Assembly (NCBI GenBank): GCA_963652495.1
Contig: CAVJTU010000008.1
Location: forward strand, 1-64,000
Length of the DNA stretch: 64,000 nt
Reading direction: 5' to 3'
DNA from: Anthropogastromicrobium sp963652495
Lineage (GTDB): Bacteria > Bacillota > Clostridia > Lachnospirales > Lachnospiraceae
The notes below the pieces were generated by a model. That model had not been told where the DNA came from. It worked only from the letters and a program-made list of their open reading frames with translations, and searched no databases. Every line of letters begins with the position of its first letter. Positions within the stretch are counted from its first letter, which is position 1. Below, in pieces: positions 8,745-17,748 of the stretch. The position numbers and the translations under genes were made by a program.

Positions 8745-10916
8745 ATGAGCAAGAAAAAAGGGATTATCCGTCTGGTTGTGCTGTTGGCAATCATTACATT
8801 TGTCGTATACACAGCCGTCTGCGGCCTTGGAAGTGATCGTTCAGGAAGTCTGAACGACATCAGCCTCGGTCTTGACCTTAGAGGCGGTGTCAGCATCACC
8901 TACGAAGCAGTAGGCGGTGTCGACAGTCAGGACATGTCTGACACGAAGGCAAAGCTTGAGCAGCGTGTTCAGGATTATTCAACTGAGGCACAGGTTTACT
9001 TTGAAGGAACCGATCGCATTACGGTTGATATTCCGGGAGCAACCGATGCAAATGAGGTTCTTCAGGAACTCGGAAAGCCTGGTACGTTGATCTTCTGTAC
9101 GGATTCAAGTGATCCGGAAGGAACAAAGGTTATGGATGGAAACCAGATCAAAGATGCACAGGCAGGTGTTACAAGCAACTCTACAACGAACGCGCGTGAG
9201 TATGTTGTAAATTTGACACTCACATCCGATGGTGTTGAAGCATTCTCTAAGGCAACAGAGGAGTTAGCTTCTACAAAAGGCAGAATTTACATCATGTATA
9301 ATGGTGAAGTATTAAGCGCACCGACCGTAAATGAGCATATCGCGTCTGAAACATGCTCGATCACGGGTATGTCTGATCTGGAGTCTGCACAGACACTTGC
9401 ATCGAATATCCGTATCGGAGCACTTCCTGTTGAGTTACAGGAGATGCGTTCACAGGTAGTTGGTGCAAAGCTCGGACAGGATGCCGTAAGAACCAGCCTT
9501 TTAGCCGGTGCAATCGGTTTGATCTTAGTCTTTGCATTTATGATTATTTACTACCGCATTCCGGGTCTGGCAGCTTCCATCGCACTCATTATGTACACTG
9601 CACTTGTTATCGTACTTTTGAGCGCATTTAATGAAGAGATCACGCTGACGCTTCCGGGTATCGCAGGTATCATCCTCGGCATTGGTATGGCTGTAGATGC
9701 AAACTGTATTATTTTCGCCCGTATCCGCGAGGAAATTGGTGCCGGAAGAAGTGTGCGCACTGCGATTGATGCCGGATTTGCAAAAGCATTCTCTGCTATT
9801 CTTGATGGAAACGTGACAACGCTCATCGCAGCCGGTGTCCTTTATTTTGTAGGTTCCGGTACTGTAAGAGGTTTTGCCCAGACATTAGCACTTGGCATCG
9901 TTGTGTCTATGTTTACAGCACTTGTCATCACAAAGAACATCTTAAAGAGTTTCTATGCAATTGGTCTTCAGAGCGAAAAGCTTTATGGAAAGACTGTTTA
10001 CAAGAAGACAGTGAATTTCATTGGAAGAAGAAAGATTTGCTATTGTGCATCTGGCATTGTCATCGCAATCGGTATCATTACAATGGTAATCTGCGGCATA
10101 AAGGGAAATATTTTCAATTACAGCCTTGACTTTATCGGAGGTGCGTCTACCAGTGTAACATTTAATGAAAATTATACGGTTGAGCAGCTTGAGAGCGATG
10201 TGCAGCCGGTTGTAAGCGAGGTGACAGGAGATAATGATATTCAGATGACGCCTGTTACAGGAAGCAACGAGGTTATCATCAAGACAAGAACTCTTACAGT
10301 AGAGGAAAGAGATACGCTCTACAGCAAGTTGTCTGAAACCTTCGGTGTAGATGAGAGTACCATTCAGACAGAAAATATCAGTGCCGCTGTCAGCAGTGAG
10401 ATGAAGCGTTCTGCAATCCTGTCTGTCATCATTTCTGCAGTCTTTATGCTGATTTATGTATGGATTCGTTTCAAAGAGTTCAGCTTTGGTGCAAGCTCAG
10501 TTATTCCGCTGATTCATGATGTATTTGTCCTGCTGGCATTCTATGCGGTACTTCGTTGGACAGTAGGAAATACATTTATTGCTTGTATGCTTACACTTGT
10601 TGGATATTCCATCAATGCGACTATCGTTGTATTTGACCGTATCCGTGAGAACCTGCATAGCACTAAGGATTTGAAGGAAGTTGTGAACGTTTCTATTACA
10701 CAGACACTTTCCCGAAGCATCAATACTTCTTTGACGACACTTATCATGGTAGTTGTTCTTTATGTTCTCGGTGTAACTTCCATCAAGGAGTTTGCATTGC
10801 CGCTTATCGTAGGCGTTATCTGCGGATGCTATTCTTCTGTATGCATCGCCGGCTGCCTGTGGTATGATTTAAAAAATGCTCTTGACAAGCGCAAGGCAAA
10901 GAAGGCCTCTAAATAA
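8745..10916 (+). CDS. secDF: Protein translocase subunit SecDF (SecD-SecF fusion)
   Basis: A 723-residue membrane protein of the RND superfamily that uses the proton or sodium gradient to pull secreted proteins through SecYEG. The ATG at 8745 has AAGGAG about 8 bases upstream; an ATG at 8706 would add 13 unlikely residues. The N-half is SecD: one membrane segment, LGLDLRGGVS, a large external P1 domain (about 45-255), then five membrane segments with GIGMAVDANCIIFARIREE. The C-half is SecF, starting near YSLDFIGGAS and ending in membrane segments with SINATIVVFDRIREN. Fusion of the two is common in Firmicutes. It lies between SCIFF genes and tgt-yajC. Confidence 0.95.
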   Translation: MSKKKGIIRLVVLLAIITFVVYTAVCGLGSDRSGSLNDISLGLDLRGGVSITYEAVGGVDSQDMSDTKAKLEQRVQDYSTEAQVYFEGTDRITVDIPGATDANEVLQELGKPGTLIFCTDSSDPEGTKVMDGNQIKDAQAGVTSNSTTNAREYVVNLTLTSDGVEAFSKATEELASTKGRIYIMYNGEVLSAPTVNEHIASETCSITGMSDLESAQTLASNIRIGALPVELQEMRSQVVGAKLGQDAVRTSLLAGAIGLILVFAFMIIYYRIPGLAASIALIMYTALVIVLLSAFNEEITLTLPGIAGIILGIGMAVDANCIIFARIREEIGAGRSVRTAIDAGFAKAFSAILDGNVTTLIAAGVLYFVGSGTVRGFAQTLALGIVVSMFTALVITKNILKSFYAIGLQSEKLYGKTVYKKTVNFIGRRKICYCASGIVIAIGIITMVICGIKGNIFNYSLDFIGGASTSVTFNENYTVEQLESDVQPVVSEVTGDNDIQMTPVTGSNEVIIKTRTLTVEERDTLYSKLSETFGVDESTIQTENISAAVSSEMKRSAILSVIISAVFMLIYVWIRFKEFSFGASSVIPLIHDVFVLLAFYAVLRWTVGNTFIACMLTLVGYSINATIVVFDRIRENLHSTKDLKEVVNVSITQTLSRSINTSLTTLIMVVVLYVLGVTSIKEFALPLIVGVICGCYSSVCIAGCLWYDLKNALDKRKAKKASK

Positions 10917-10998
10917 ATACTGTAATTAAAGAATAATTTAAGGGTACGGCAGCTGCCAAAAGGCTGTTGCCTGCCCATTGCAATTGGGTAAAATAAGA

Positions 10999-12138
10999 AT
11001 GGAATATGAGATTTTAAAAACAGAGGGGCGCGCCAAGAGGGCGCGTGTCTCTACCGTTCACGGAGAGATTCAGACCCCTGTATTTATGAATGTTGGTACC
11101 GTTGCCGCCATTAAGGGTGCAGTATCGACAATGGATCTTAAGGAGATTCATACGCAGGTTGAGCTGTCCAATACGTACCATCTGCACGTAAGGACAGGTG
11201 ATAAGCTGATCAAGCAGTTTGGCGGTCTGCACAAGTTTATGAATTGGGATCGCCCGATCTTGACCGATTCCGGCGGCTTTCAGGTATTTTCCCTTGCCGG
11301 GATGCGAAAGATCAAGGAAGAGGGTGTATACTTCCAGTCCCATATCGACGGACATCGTATCTTTATGGGTCCGGAGGAGAGTATGCAGATTCAGTCGAAC
11401 CTCGGTTCCACGATCGCGATGGCATTCGATGAGTGTCCGTCCTCTGTGGCAGACCGCAGCTATATCCAAAACAGCGTTGACCGTACCACACGATGGCTGG
11501 CACGCTGTAAGACGGAAATGGCACGTTTAAATTCTCTTGAGGATACCGTCAACCCGCATCAGCTGCTGTTTGGTATCAACCAGGGTGGTATCTATGAGGA
11601 TATCCGTATTGAACAGGCAAAGCGCATCAGCGAGATGGAGCTGGACGGCTATGCAGTGGGCGGTCTGGCAGTTGGAGAAAGTCACGAGGAAATGTACCGC
11701 ATCCTGGATGAAGTAGTACCATATCTGCCGAAGAATAAGCCGACCTATCTGATGGGTGTTGGCACTCCGGCAAACATCCTTGAAGGTGTTGAGCGCGGAA
11801 TCGACTTTTTTGACTGTGTATATCCAAGCCGAAACGGCCGTCACGGTCATGTTTATACGAAATATGGCAAGCTTAATTTATTCAATGCGCGCTATGAACT
11901 CGATGCAAGACCAATCGAGGAAGGCTGCCAGTGCTCGGCATGCCGTGCCTACAGCAGAGCATATATCCGTCATCTGTTAAAAGCAAAGGAGATGCTTGGC
12001 ATGCGTCTGTGCGTTCTCCACAATCTGTATTTTTATAATAATTTAATGACTGAAATTCGCGAAAGCATTGACAATGGATGTTTTGCGGAGTATAAAAAGA
12101 ATATGCTTGAATCTATGGCGGCCGGTCCGCAGGACTAA
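10999..12138 (+). CDS. tgt: Queuine/preQ1 tRNA-guanine transglycosylase
   Basis: Exchanges guanine 34 of GUN-anticodon tRNAs for preQ1 in queuosine synthesis. The 379-residue protein starts at ATG 10999 (MEYEILKTEGRAKRARVST); an in-frame TTG at 10978 has no ribosome site and adds seven residues. DSGGFQVFSL carries the general catalytic Asp, and FDCVYPSRNGRHG carries the nucleophilic Asp region and tRNA-binding loop. The zinc site is CQCSAC with the later Cys and His of the LCVLHN segment. The usual partners queA and queuosine synthesis genes are not in the window; yajC follows, as in many bacteria. Cytoplasmic. Confidence 0.95.
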   Translation: MEYEILKTEGRAKRARVSTVHGEIQTPVFMNVGTVAAIKGAVSTMDLKEIHTQVELSNTYHLHVRTGDKLIKQFGGLHKFMNWDRPILTDSGGFQVFSLAGMRKIKEEGVYFQSHIDGHRIFMGPEESMQIQSNLGSTIAMAFDECPSSVADRSYIQNSVDRTTRWLARCKTEMARLNSLEDTVNPHQLLFGINQGGIYEDIRIEQAKRISEMELDGYAVGGLAVGESHEEMYRILDEVVPYLPKNKPTYLMGVGTPANILEGVERGIDFFDCVYPSRNGRHGHVYTKYGKLNLFNARYELDARPIEEGCQCSACRAYSRAYIRHLLKAKEMLGMRLCVLHNLYFYNNLMTEIRESIDNGCFAEYKKNMLESMAAGPQD

Positions 12139-12266
12139 GGTTACGAAATAACATTCGGTTATGGGCAAGTAGGACTGTTCACGGGACACCCATTCACATC
12201 GGGGAAGTGCTTTAGATTTGAATACGAAATTACAAGCTGCACATGCAGCAGAAATGAGAGGAAACT

Positions 12267-12644
12267 ATGAAAAAGAAGTTAGCAGCTGCAGCAGCAGTTA
12301 TGACCGCACTGTTTTCCATGACAGGATGTGCGACAACCACAGATGGCACAACCAGTACAGGAGGAGCCGCCAGCGTGATTATGATCGTTGGCTACATGGT
12401 AATCATTATCGGTGTTATGTACTTTGTTGCGATCCGTCCTCAGAAGAAGGAACAGAAGAAGCAGTCTCAGATGCTTGCAGCACTTGAGGTTGGCGATATT
12501 GTTCTGACTACATCCGGTTTCTATGGTACTGTTATCGATATCACAGACGATACTGTGATCGTAGAGTTTGGAAACAACAAGAACTGCCGTATTCCAATGC
12601 AGAAGAGCGCAATCGTTGAGTCAGAGAAGCCGGATGCGGAGTGA
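12267..12644 (+). CDS. yajC: Preprotein translocase accessory subunit YajC, with lipoprotein-like N-terminus
   Basis: YajC associates with SecDF at the translocon; its exact role is modest and debated. The 125-residue protein has the classical YajC core: one membrane segment followed by YFVAIRPQKKEQKKQSQMLAALEVGDIVLTTSGFYGTV. Ahead of this is an extra segment of about 30 residues, a signal-peptide-like stretch ending SMTGCATT, which resembles a lipobox with Cys21. Typical YajC lacks this, so the protein may be lipidated as well as membrane-spanning. ATG 12267 has GAGGAAAC upstream. Together with SecDF and Tgt it completes the secretion cluster. Confidence 0.9.
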   Translation: MKKKLAAAAAVMTALFSMTGCATTTDGTTSTGGAASVIMIVGYMVIIIGVMYFVAIRPQKKEQKKQSQMLAALEVGDIVLTTSGFYGTVIDITDDTVIVEFGNNKNCRIPMQKSAIVESEKPDAE

Positions 12645-12653
12645 TTCTGTAAG

Positions 12654-12751
12654 GAATCGTCCAATTGGTCGCAATGTTGGTCAAGTGGATTTCACAATTT
12701 GCTTCACGACTTGTTCATAACCGAATAATTGCTTTGTCTGATTCGGTTAAA
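12654..12751 (-). repeat. Dispersed repeat family 2, diverged inverted copy
   Basis: Read on the minus strand this begins TTTAACCGAATC and shares the GAAGC..ATTG.GAA..CC.CTT(T)GAC pattern and the CCAATTGG end with the copies at 31609, 57129 and 59886. Intergenic, directly after yajC. Confidence 0.6.
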
Positions 12752-12788
12752 GTGGGCAGATGATAGCAAAGAAAATAAAGATGCATAC

Positions 12789-12836
12789 AAAAAAGCCGTG
12801 AGTCGATCGAGAGCAATCGATTCGCGGCTTTTTTTG
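12789..12836. terminator. Bidirectional terminator between yajC and the minus-strand DUF1836 gene
   Basis: A long hairpin (AAAAGCCG.GA.TCGAT paired with ATCGA.TC.CGGCTTTT) has an A run on its left and a T run on its right, so it can terminate both converging genes. Confidence 0.85.
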
Positions 12837-12843
12837 ATACGTA

Positions 12844-13494
12844 CTATTTTCGTTTTCTTTCTTCTTTTTTTTCTTTTTCGGCAGTCTTTGCACGCTCATT
12901 TGCGTCATCCTGGCGGCGCTTCATTTCATCGATGATGCCGGTCACGACCTGCTTTTTCATGTAGATGTCGTAGATCGTCATGCAAAGAAAGGTGAATAGC
13001 TGCAGGTAAGAATCTTTTGTTTCATCACCACATTGAAATGTTTCTTTTGAACGTTCAAATTTGTGGCGAAGATCATCTATAAGCGGCTCAATTCCGTTGT
13101 CTGCATAAGAGAAGATCTTGCTGTAGATATCAGCAAAGCTTGGACTGCTGTTCTCATCCCAGAAATGCTCGGTCAATGGTTTTAGCATTGTCTCGATATC
13201 GCTGATGGACAAGAAGCTTTTCATATAGTAGATCAGAATCAGCTGAAGCATGTGATTCTCGGTATATTTTTTGCGAATCGGAGATGGGAGAAGATTGTTC
13301 TTGGCATAGTTGTTAATCATCGTTTTGGTCAGAACCTTGTCCTCATCGTAGCGCCTCGTGGCACCCAGATAAGTATCCATAAAGGTTGTCACCTGATCCA
13401 TATACAGATCAATGTTTGGAATCTGGTCAGCGTGTATATAGTCAAAAGAACTGATCTTGTCAAGCAGCTGTGAAAAAAGTTCATCGTTTGTCAT
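12844..13494 (-). CDS. DUF1836 domain protein, likely MerR-like DNA-binding regulator
   Basis: 216 residues from the ATG at 13494, which has AGGAGG 7 bases upstream on the minus strand; the longer reading frame adds 19 improbable residues. The DUF1836 part includes LTKTMINNYAKNNLLPSPIRKKYTENHM and LSISDI, which looks like a winged helix-turn-helix of the MerR kind: a helix with N-x-Y, then a basic wing. The rest is helical with a strongly charged C-terminus (EKEKKEERKRK). DUF1836 proteins are widespread in Firmicutes and have no established regulon. The gene has its own promoter (13628-13656) divergent from the SPFH gene, which it could regulate; this is inference. Confidence 0.75.
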   Translation of the reverse strand: MTNDELFSQLLDKISSFDYIHADQIPNIDLYMDQVTTFMDTYLGATRRYDEDKVLTKTMINNYAKNNLLPSPIRKKYTENHMLQLILIYYMKSFLSISDIETMLKPLTEHFWDENSSPSFADIYSKIFSYADNGIEPLIDDLRHKFERSKETFQCGDETKDSYLQLFTFLCMTIYDIYMKKQVVTGIIDEMKRRQDDANERAKTAEKEKKEERKRK

Positions 13495-13627
13495 GGGAAG
13501 CCTCCTGAATATTGTGTAGCAATAAAAATTGTTCACGGAATGCCCTATCATCCCGTCACTTTGTAAAACCTTACGTAAGATATGGAATTGTACGAAGCGA
13601 ACTGGATGCGTGAACTGTGATAACCAT

Positions 13628-13656
13628 ATTATATCGTTTTAAAAACCATATGGCAA
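13628..13656 (-). promoter_or_regulatory. Promoter of the DUF1836 gene
   Basis: On the minus strand TTGCCA, a 17-base spacer and TATAAT. About 134 bases upstream of the start codon. Confidence 0.65.
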
Positions 13657-13676
13657 GAGAAAATTTAAAAATCCTA

Positions 13677-13705
13677 GTGACAAAAACAGGGCGATACGAT
13701 ATAAT
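13677..13705 (+). promoter_or_regulatory. Promoter of the SPFH gene
   Basis: GTGACA, 17 bases, TATAAT. It lies 22 bases from the divergent minus-strand promoter, so the two could be controlled together. The 306-base gap 13495-13800 otherwise holds only a repeat copy. Confidence 0.6.
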
Positions 13706-13747
13706 GAGCAGAAGAAAGCCTCGCAGAGGTGATTTTGTGAGTGGAGA

Positions 13748-13770
13748 ATGCCTTTTGACCCCAACATCAT
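13748..13770 (+). repeat. Dispersed repeat family 1, half copy
   Basis: Contains TGCC, the TTTTGACCCC arm and AACATCAT, identical to the copies near 27508, 51184 and 53164 but lacking the complementary left arm. Confidence 0.7.
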
Positions 13771-13800
13771 AACTATTCAAAATTTGAAGGAGGATACACA

Positions 13801-14769
13801 ATGGGATTATTTGGTGGACAGCTGTCCAGCGTTGTAGAGTGGAAGGAATATTCAGATGATGTTATTTTCTGGAAATTTCACAGCAGTGAGATTAAAAAGG
13901 GAAGCCGTCTGATTATTCGTCCGGGACAGGATGCGATTTTCATGTACAATGGAAGAATCGAGGGCATCTTCCGTGATGAGGGAAATTTTGACATCGCTTC
14001 GGACATCATACCATTTTTAACAACACTGAAGAGCTTTGCATTTGGTTTTAACACACCGCTGCGTGCAGAGGTGCTGTTTGTAAATACAAAAGAGTTCACG
14101 GTAAAGTGGGGTACCAAAAATGCAATCAATTTGCCGGTGGCAGGATTGCCGGGCGGTATGCCGGTTCGCGCATTCGGTACATTTTGTTTTAAAGTAGCCG
14201 ATGAACAGGTTCTGATTGATAAGATTGCAGGCATCAAGCCGGAGTTTACAGTAGAGGACATAAAAGAGAGAGTAACATCAATGCTTGATATGCTGATGAT
14301 GAAGTGGATTTCAAGAGAAGGAAAGGATATGTTCAATCTTCAAGCGAACGCTTACGAGATCGGCAAGGGCATTGCATCGGATCTGGATCAGGAGATGGTG
14401 AAAATTGGAATTACAATTACCAACTTCACGATTCAGAGTGTTTCCTACCCGGAGGAGGTCGCCAGAATGCAGCAGAAAGCGGCAGCTCAGTCTATGGTCG
14501 GAAATGTAAATACTTACACGCAGATGCAAATGGCAGACGCGCTGACGCAGCCAAATACTGCAGCGGGCAGCATGGCAGGTATGCAGATGGGCATGGCAGC
14601 AGCGCAGATGATGGGGCAGATGATGAACGGCATGCAAAATGGAATGCAGTCAAATCAAAATCAGGCATCTCCTGCCGGAAATGGTATTGCACCGAAGTTT
14701 TGCCCGAATTGCGGAACACCGACAAACGGGGCGAAGTTTTGTTCCAACTGCGGAACAAAGCTGATTTAA
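13801..14769 (+). CDS. SPFH domain/virion core-like protein with C-terminal zinc ribbons (YdjI-like)
   Basis: 322 residues, start ATG with GGAGG 8 bases upstream. Residues 1-230 form an SPFH (band 7-like) domain of the Bacillus YdjI type: VVEWKEYSDDVIFWKF, LIIRPGQDAIFMYNGRI and a central RAFGTFCFKVAD. A methionine/glutamine-rich low-complexity linker follows (about 235-290), and the end holds two zinc knuckles CPNCG and CSNCG (Cys301, 304, 314, 317). There is no signal peptide or membrane segment. YdjI-type proteins act with phage-shock or envelope-stress proteins in Bacillus; no such partner is seen here. Function in this organism is unknown. Confidence 0.85.
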   Translation: MGLFGGQLSSVVEWKEYSDDVIFWKFHSSEIKKGSRLIIRPGQDAIFMYNGRIEGIFRDEGNFDIASDIIPFLTTLKSFAFGFNTPLRAEVLFVNTKEFTVKWGTKNAINLPVAGLPGGMPVRAFGTFCFKVADEQVLIDKIAGIKPEFTVEDIKERVTSMLDMLMMKWISREGKDMFNLQANAYEIGKGIASDLDQEMVKIGITITNFTIQSVSYPEEVARMQQKAAAQSMVGNVNTYTQMQMADALTQPNTAAGSMAGMQMGMAAAQMMGQMMNGMQNGMQSNQNQASPAGNGIAPKFCPNCGTPTNGAKFCSNCGTKLI

Positions 14770-14846
14770 ACAGCTTACGTAAAGAATTTGATAACGGAGG
14801 AGGATTGTGTAAGCAGTCTTTCTTCCGTTTTTTATGGAGGAAAATT

Positions 14847-17270
14847 GTGTCTGATATATTACAATCATTAAATCCGGTTCAGAGAGAGGCAGCCAGCTGC
14901 ACTGAGGGACCACTTTTGATTCTTGCGGGAGCCGGTTCCGGTAAGACGCGCGTGCTGACTCACCGCATTGCCTACCTGATCGAAGAAAAGCAGATAAATC
15001 CATGGAACATCATGGCAATCACTTTCACCAATAAAGCAGCGCAGGAGATGAGAGATCGTGTCGATCGACTGGTTGAATTTGGCGCGGAAAGTATCTGGGT
15101 GGCTACTTTTCACAGTTCGTGTGTGCGCATTTTAAGACGATTTATTGATCGTCTTGGCTATGAGAAAAACTTTACGATTTACGATACCGATGACCAGAAG
15201 AGTATAATCCGAAAAGTTGTCAAGGAACTTGACCTTGACCCAAAACAGTACCGCGAGGGACCGCTTCTTGGCATGATTTCATCTGCGAAGAACGAGATGA
15301 TTTGTCCGCAGGACTTTGAAAATCAGGCAGGTGGTGATTTTCGCATGTGTCAGGAGGCAAAGATCTACAGGGCGTACCAGAAAACATTGATTGACAATAA
15401 TGCAGTCGATTTTGATGATCTGCTATTGTTGACTGTTCGCCTTTTACGTGAAAACAAAGAAATTCTTGAGATGTATCAGGAACGTCTTCGCTATATCATG
15501 GTCGATGAGTATCAGGATACAAACTCTGTTCAGTTTGAACTGATTCGTTTGCTTTCCGGAAAATACCACAATCTGTGCGTAGTTGGTGATGATGATCAGT
15601 CGATCTATAAATTCAGAGGTGCAGATATCACAAACATTTTGAGCTTTGAGGAAGCATTTCCGGGTGCAAAGGTTGTAAAGCTTGAGCAAAATTATCGCTC
15701 TACCAATCGTATCCTTGAAGCGGCAAATGCCGTTATTGCAAATAATGCGCACCGCAAAAAGAAGCATCTTTGGAGTGAAAATGGTGAGGGCAAGGAAGTA
15801 GCCTTTGTTCAGTATGAGACTGCATATGGCGAAGCAGAGAGCATCATCGATGAGATTTGGACCGCTGTGCATACCGGAAAGCGCCAGTATCAGGACTGTG
15901 CGATTTTGTATCGCACGAACGCACAGTCTCGTGCGTTTGAGGAAAAATGTATCGCAAAGAGCGTGCCATATCGTCTTATAGGTGGTGTAAACTTCTACCA
16001 GAGACAGGAAATTAAGGATATCTTAGCCTATTTAAAGACAATCGACAGCGGACGCGACGATCTGTCTGTTACCCGTATCGTCAACGTGCCAAAGCGCGGA
16101 ATCGGTCAGGTGACTTTAAATAAGCTGTCTGCCTATGCTGATGATCATGGAATGCGTTTATTCCAGGCGATGGAGCAGGTAAAGGACATTCCGGGAATGG
16201 GAAAGGCTGCTGATAAGATTACTGGTTTCGTGAATCAGATCATGGTTTTTCGTGCCTTTGCAAAGGAAATGGATGCGGACGAGCTGATTAGCCGCATTTT
16301 GGAAGAGACGGGTTATCTGGAGGAGTTAGAAAAACTCGAAGAGGAAAAGGCAGACGCTAAGCAGGAAAATATCGAGGAACTTCAGAATAAAGCGGCAGAT
16401 TATTATGCGAATCACGAGGAGGCAACGCTGACTGATTTTCTGGAGGAAGTGGCACTTGTTGCTGACATTGATAACGTGGACAGCGAGGCAGACAGTCTGA
16501 CGCTTATGACACTTCACAGCGCAAAGGGTCTTGAATTTCCGGTTGTGTATATTACTGGTATGGAAGAAGGAATGTTCCCAAGCTATATGTCGATGAACAG
16601 CGGCGATCCGGGTGATATCGAGGAGGAACGGAGACTATGCTATGTGGGTATCACAAGGGCTATGCAGGAACTGACTCTTACCGCAGCAAAGCAGCGCATG
16701 GTTCACGGAAACATTCAATATAATGATCTCTCTCGCTTTGTGAGAGAGATTCCGAAAGAGATGCTTGACTGGCGAGAGGAAAGTTTCGGCGGACTTTTCC
16801 AAAAAGGACCGTCCTCTTTTAATAGAGGAGCTTTTGGCAGTGCCGGCTCTTTTGGAAATTCGTTTGGCCGCTCCTATGGAAAATCCTTTGGAGATTCATC
16901 TCAGTCATCCTTTGGTTCGGATTCAAGTTTATTCGGTAATCGAAAGCAGGGTCTTGATGACCTCTTTGACCTGAAGAATCCATATGCAAAGTCTTCGGGC
17001 GGCAGTTCATTTGAAGGAGTCGGCAGCCGTGGGAGGTCTGCTGCAAAAAGTGCAGGCTCCGTGCCAACGACTTATGCGAAGGCATTTTCCAACCCGAAGC
17101 CGGACAGTCTTGAGTATGGTGAGGGCGACAGGGTATCCCATATCAAGTTTGGAAAAGGAACTGTGCTTGCAATCGAGGATATGAAAAAGGATTATCAGGT
17201 TACGGTAGAATTTGATACTGCGGGTGTCAAGAAGCTGTTTGCAGGATTTGCGAAGCTGAAGAAGATTTGA
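14847..17270 (+). CDS. pcrA: ATP-dependent DNA helicase PcrA/UvrD
   Basis: Superfamily 1A 3'-to-5' helicase for repair and rolling-circle replication. It is 807 residues from the GTG at 14847 (GGAGG 6 bases upstream); the open frame extends 543 bases upstream through the SPFH gene but is not coding there. Motifs: LNPVQREAA (Q motif), Walker A GAGSGKT, ITFTNKAAQEM, VDEYQDTN (Walker B), VVGDDDQSIYKFRGAD, QNYRST, LMTLHSAKGLEF and YVGITRAM. Between the core and the C-terminal Tudor-like domain (GDRVSHIKFGKGTVLAIED) lies an unusual stretch, about residues 645-705, rich in Phe, Gly and Ser. That linker is longer and more repetitive than in Bacillus PcrA. Confidence 0.95.
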   Translation: MSDILQSLNPVQREAASCTEGPLLILAGAGSGKTRVLTHRIAYLIEEKQINPWNIMAITFTNKAAQEMRDRVDRLVEFGAESIWVATFHSSCVRILRRFIDRLGYEKNFTIYDTDDQKSIIRKVVKELDLDPKQYREGPLLGMISSAKNEMICPQDFENQAGGDFRMCQEAKIYRAYQKTLIDNNAVDFDDLLLLTVRLLRENKEILEMYQERLRYIMVDEYQDTNSVQFELIRLLSGKYHNLCVVGDDDQSIYKFRGADITNILSFEEAFPGAKVVKLEQNYRSTNRILEAANAVIANNAHRKKKHLWSENGEGKEVAFVQYETAYGEAESIIDEIWTAVHTGKRQYQDCAILYRTNAQSRAFEEKCIAKSVPYRLIGGVNFYQRQEIKDILAYLKTIDSGRDDLSVTRIVNVPKRGIGQVTLNKLSAYADDHGMRLFQAMEQVKDIPGMGKAADKITGFVNQIMVFRAFAKEMDADELISRILEETGYLEELEKLEEEKADAKQENIEELQNKAADYYANHEEATLTDFLEEVALVADIDNVDSEADSLTLMTLHSAKGLEFPVVYITGMEEGMFPSYMSMNSGDPGDIEEERRLCYVGITRAMQELTLTAAKQRMVHGNIQYNDLSRFVREIPKEMLDWREESFGGLFQKGPSSFNRGAFGSAGSFGNSFGRSYGKSFGDSSQSSFGSDSSLFGNRKQGLDDLFDLKNPYAKSSGGSSFEGVGSRGRSAAKSAGSVPTTYAKAFSNPKPDSLEYGEGDRVSHIKFGKGTVLAIEDMKKDYQVTVEFDTAGVKKLFAGFAKLKKI

Positions 17271-17349
17271 ACATTGCAATTTTGCAAATGGGCGTTCGGT
17301 AAAGAGCAGCCTGATTCATAAAAATTATCTAAAATGGCAAAGATTAAGC

Positions 17350-17378
17350 TAGCAATTTTGCGAGGCATATGTTATACT
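17350..17378 (+). promoter_or_regulatory. Extended -10 promoter upstream of the acidic membrane protein gene
   Basis: TGTTATACT is an extended -10 with a weak -35 (TAGCAA) 17 bases upstream. It lies 42 bases before the start codon. Confidence 0.5.
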
Positions 17379-17419
17379 GTTTGAAAATTGATCTTTACGA
17401 AAAAGAAAGGATGAGTATT

Positions 17420-17722
17420 ATGGCAAAATTTGATGATCTGCTTCAGGCAGTAAAGGTGCACGAAGTTCTTAAGTCCGAGGAAAAGAGCGAAAAGAAGTGC
17501 AAGGTTTGTTATGTGATTGCCGCTGTCGCTGTAATTGCAGCAATAGCAGGTGCCGCATACGCATTGTATCGTTATCTGAAGCCGGATTATTTAGATGATC
17601 TGGATGATGACTTCGATGATGATTTTGATGATGATTTCTTTGACGATGATGACGAAGAGGAAGCTGAAGAAGAGTCAAAGGAAGAAGCATCCGATGACAA
17701 TGATGGCGAGACTGAGGAGTAA
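17420..17722 (+). CDS. Small membrane protein with poly-acidic tail, unknown function
   Basis: 100 residues from ATG 17420, 9 bases after GAAAGG; an ATG at 17411 touches that site and is less likely. Residues 1-30 are charged and helical, a single membrane segment follows (about 34-55, VCYVIAAVAVIAAIAGAAYALY), then RYLKPDY and a tail of about 40 residues made almost wholly of Asp and Glu. I do not recognise a family with known function. The topology could place the acidic tail in the cytoplasm or outside. It has its own promoter and a strong terminator, so it is probably a single-gene unit. Confidence 0.75.
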   Translation: MAKFDDLLQAVKVHEVLKSEEKSEKKCKVCYVIAAVAVIAAIAGAAYALYRYLKPDYLDDLDDDFDDDFDDDFFDDDDEEEAEEESKEEASDDNDGETEE

Positions 17723-17748
17723 TCCACACATCGTCTGGTAAATGAACA

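Noticed and set aside
14304..14846. N-terminal extension of the PcrA frame
   Set aside because: It runs through the SPFH gene in another frame and has no helicase homology; GTG 14847 with GGAGG fits the start.
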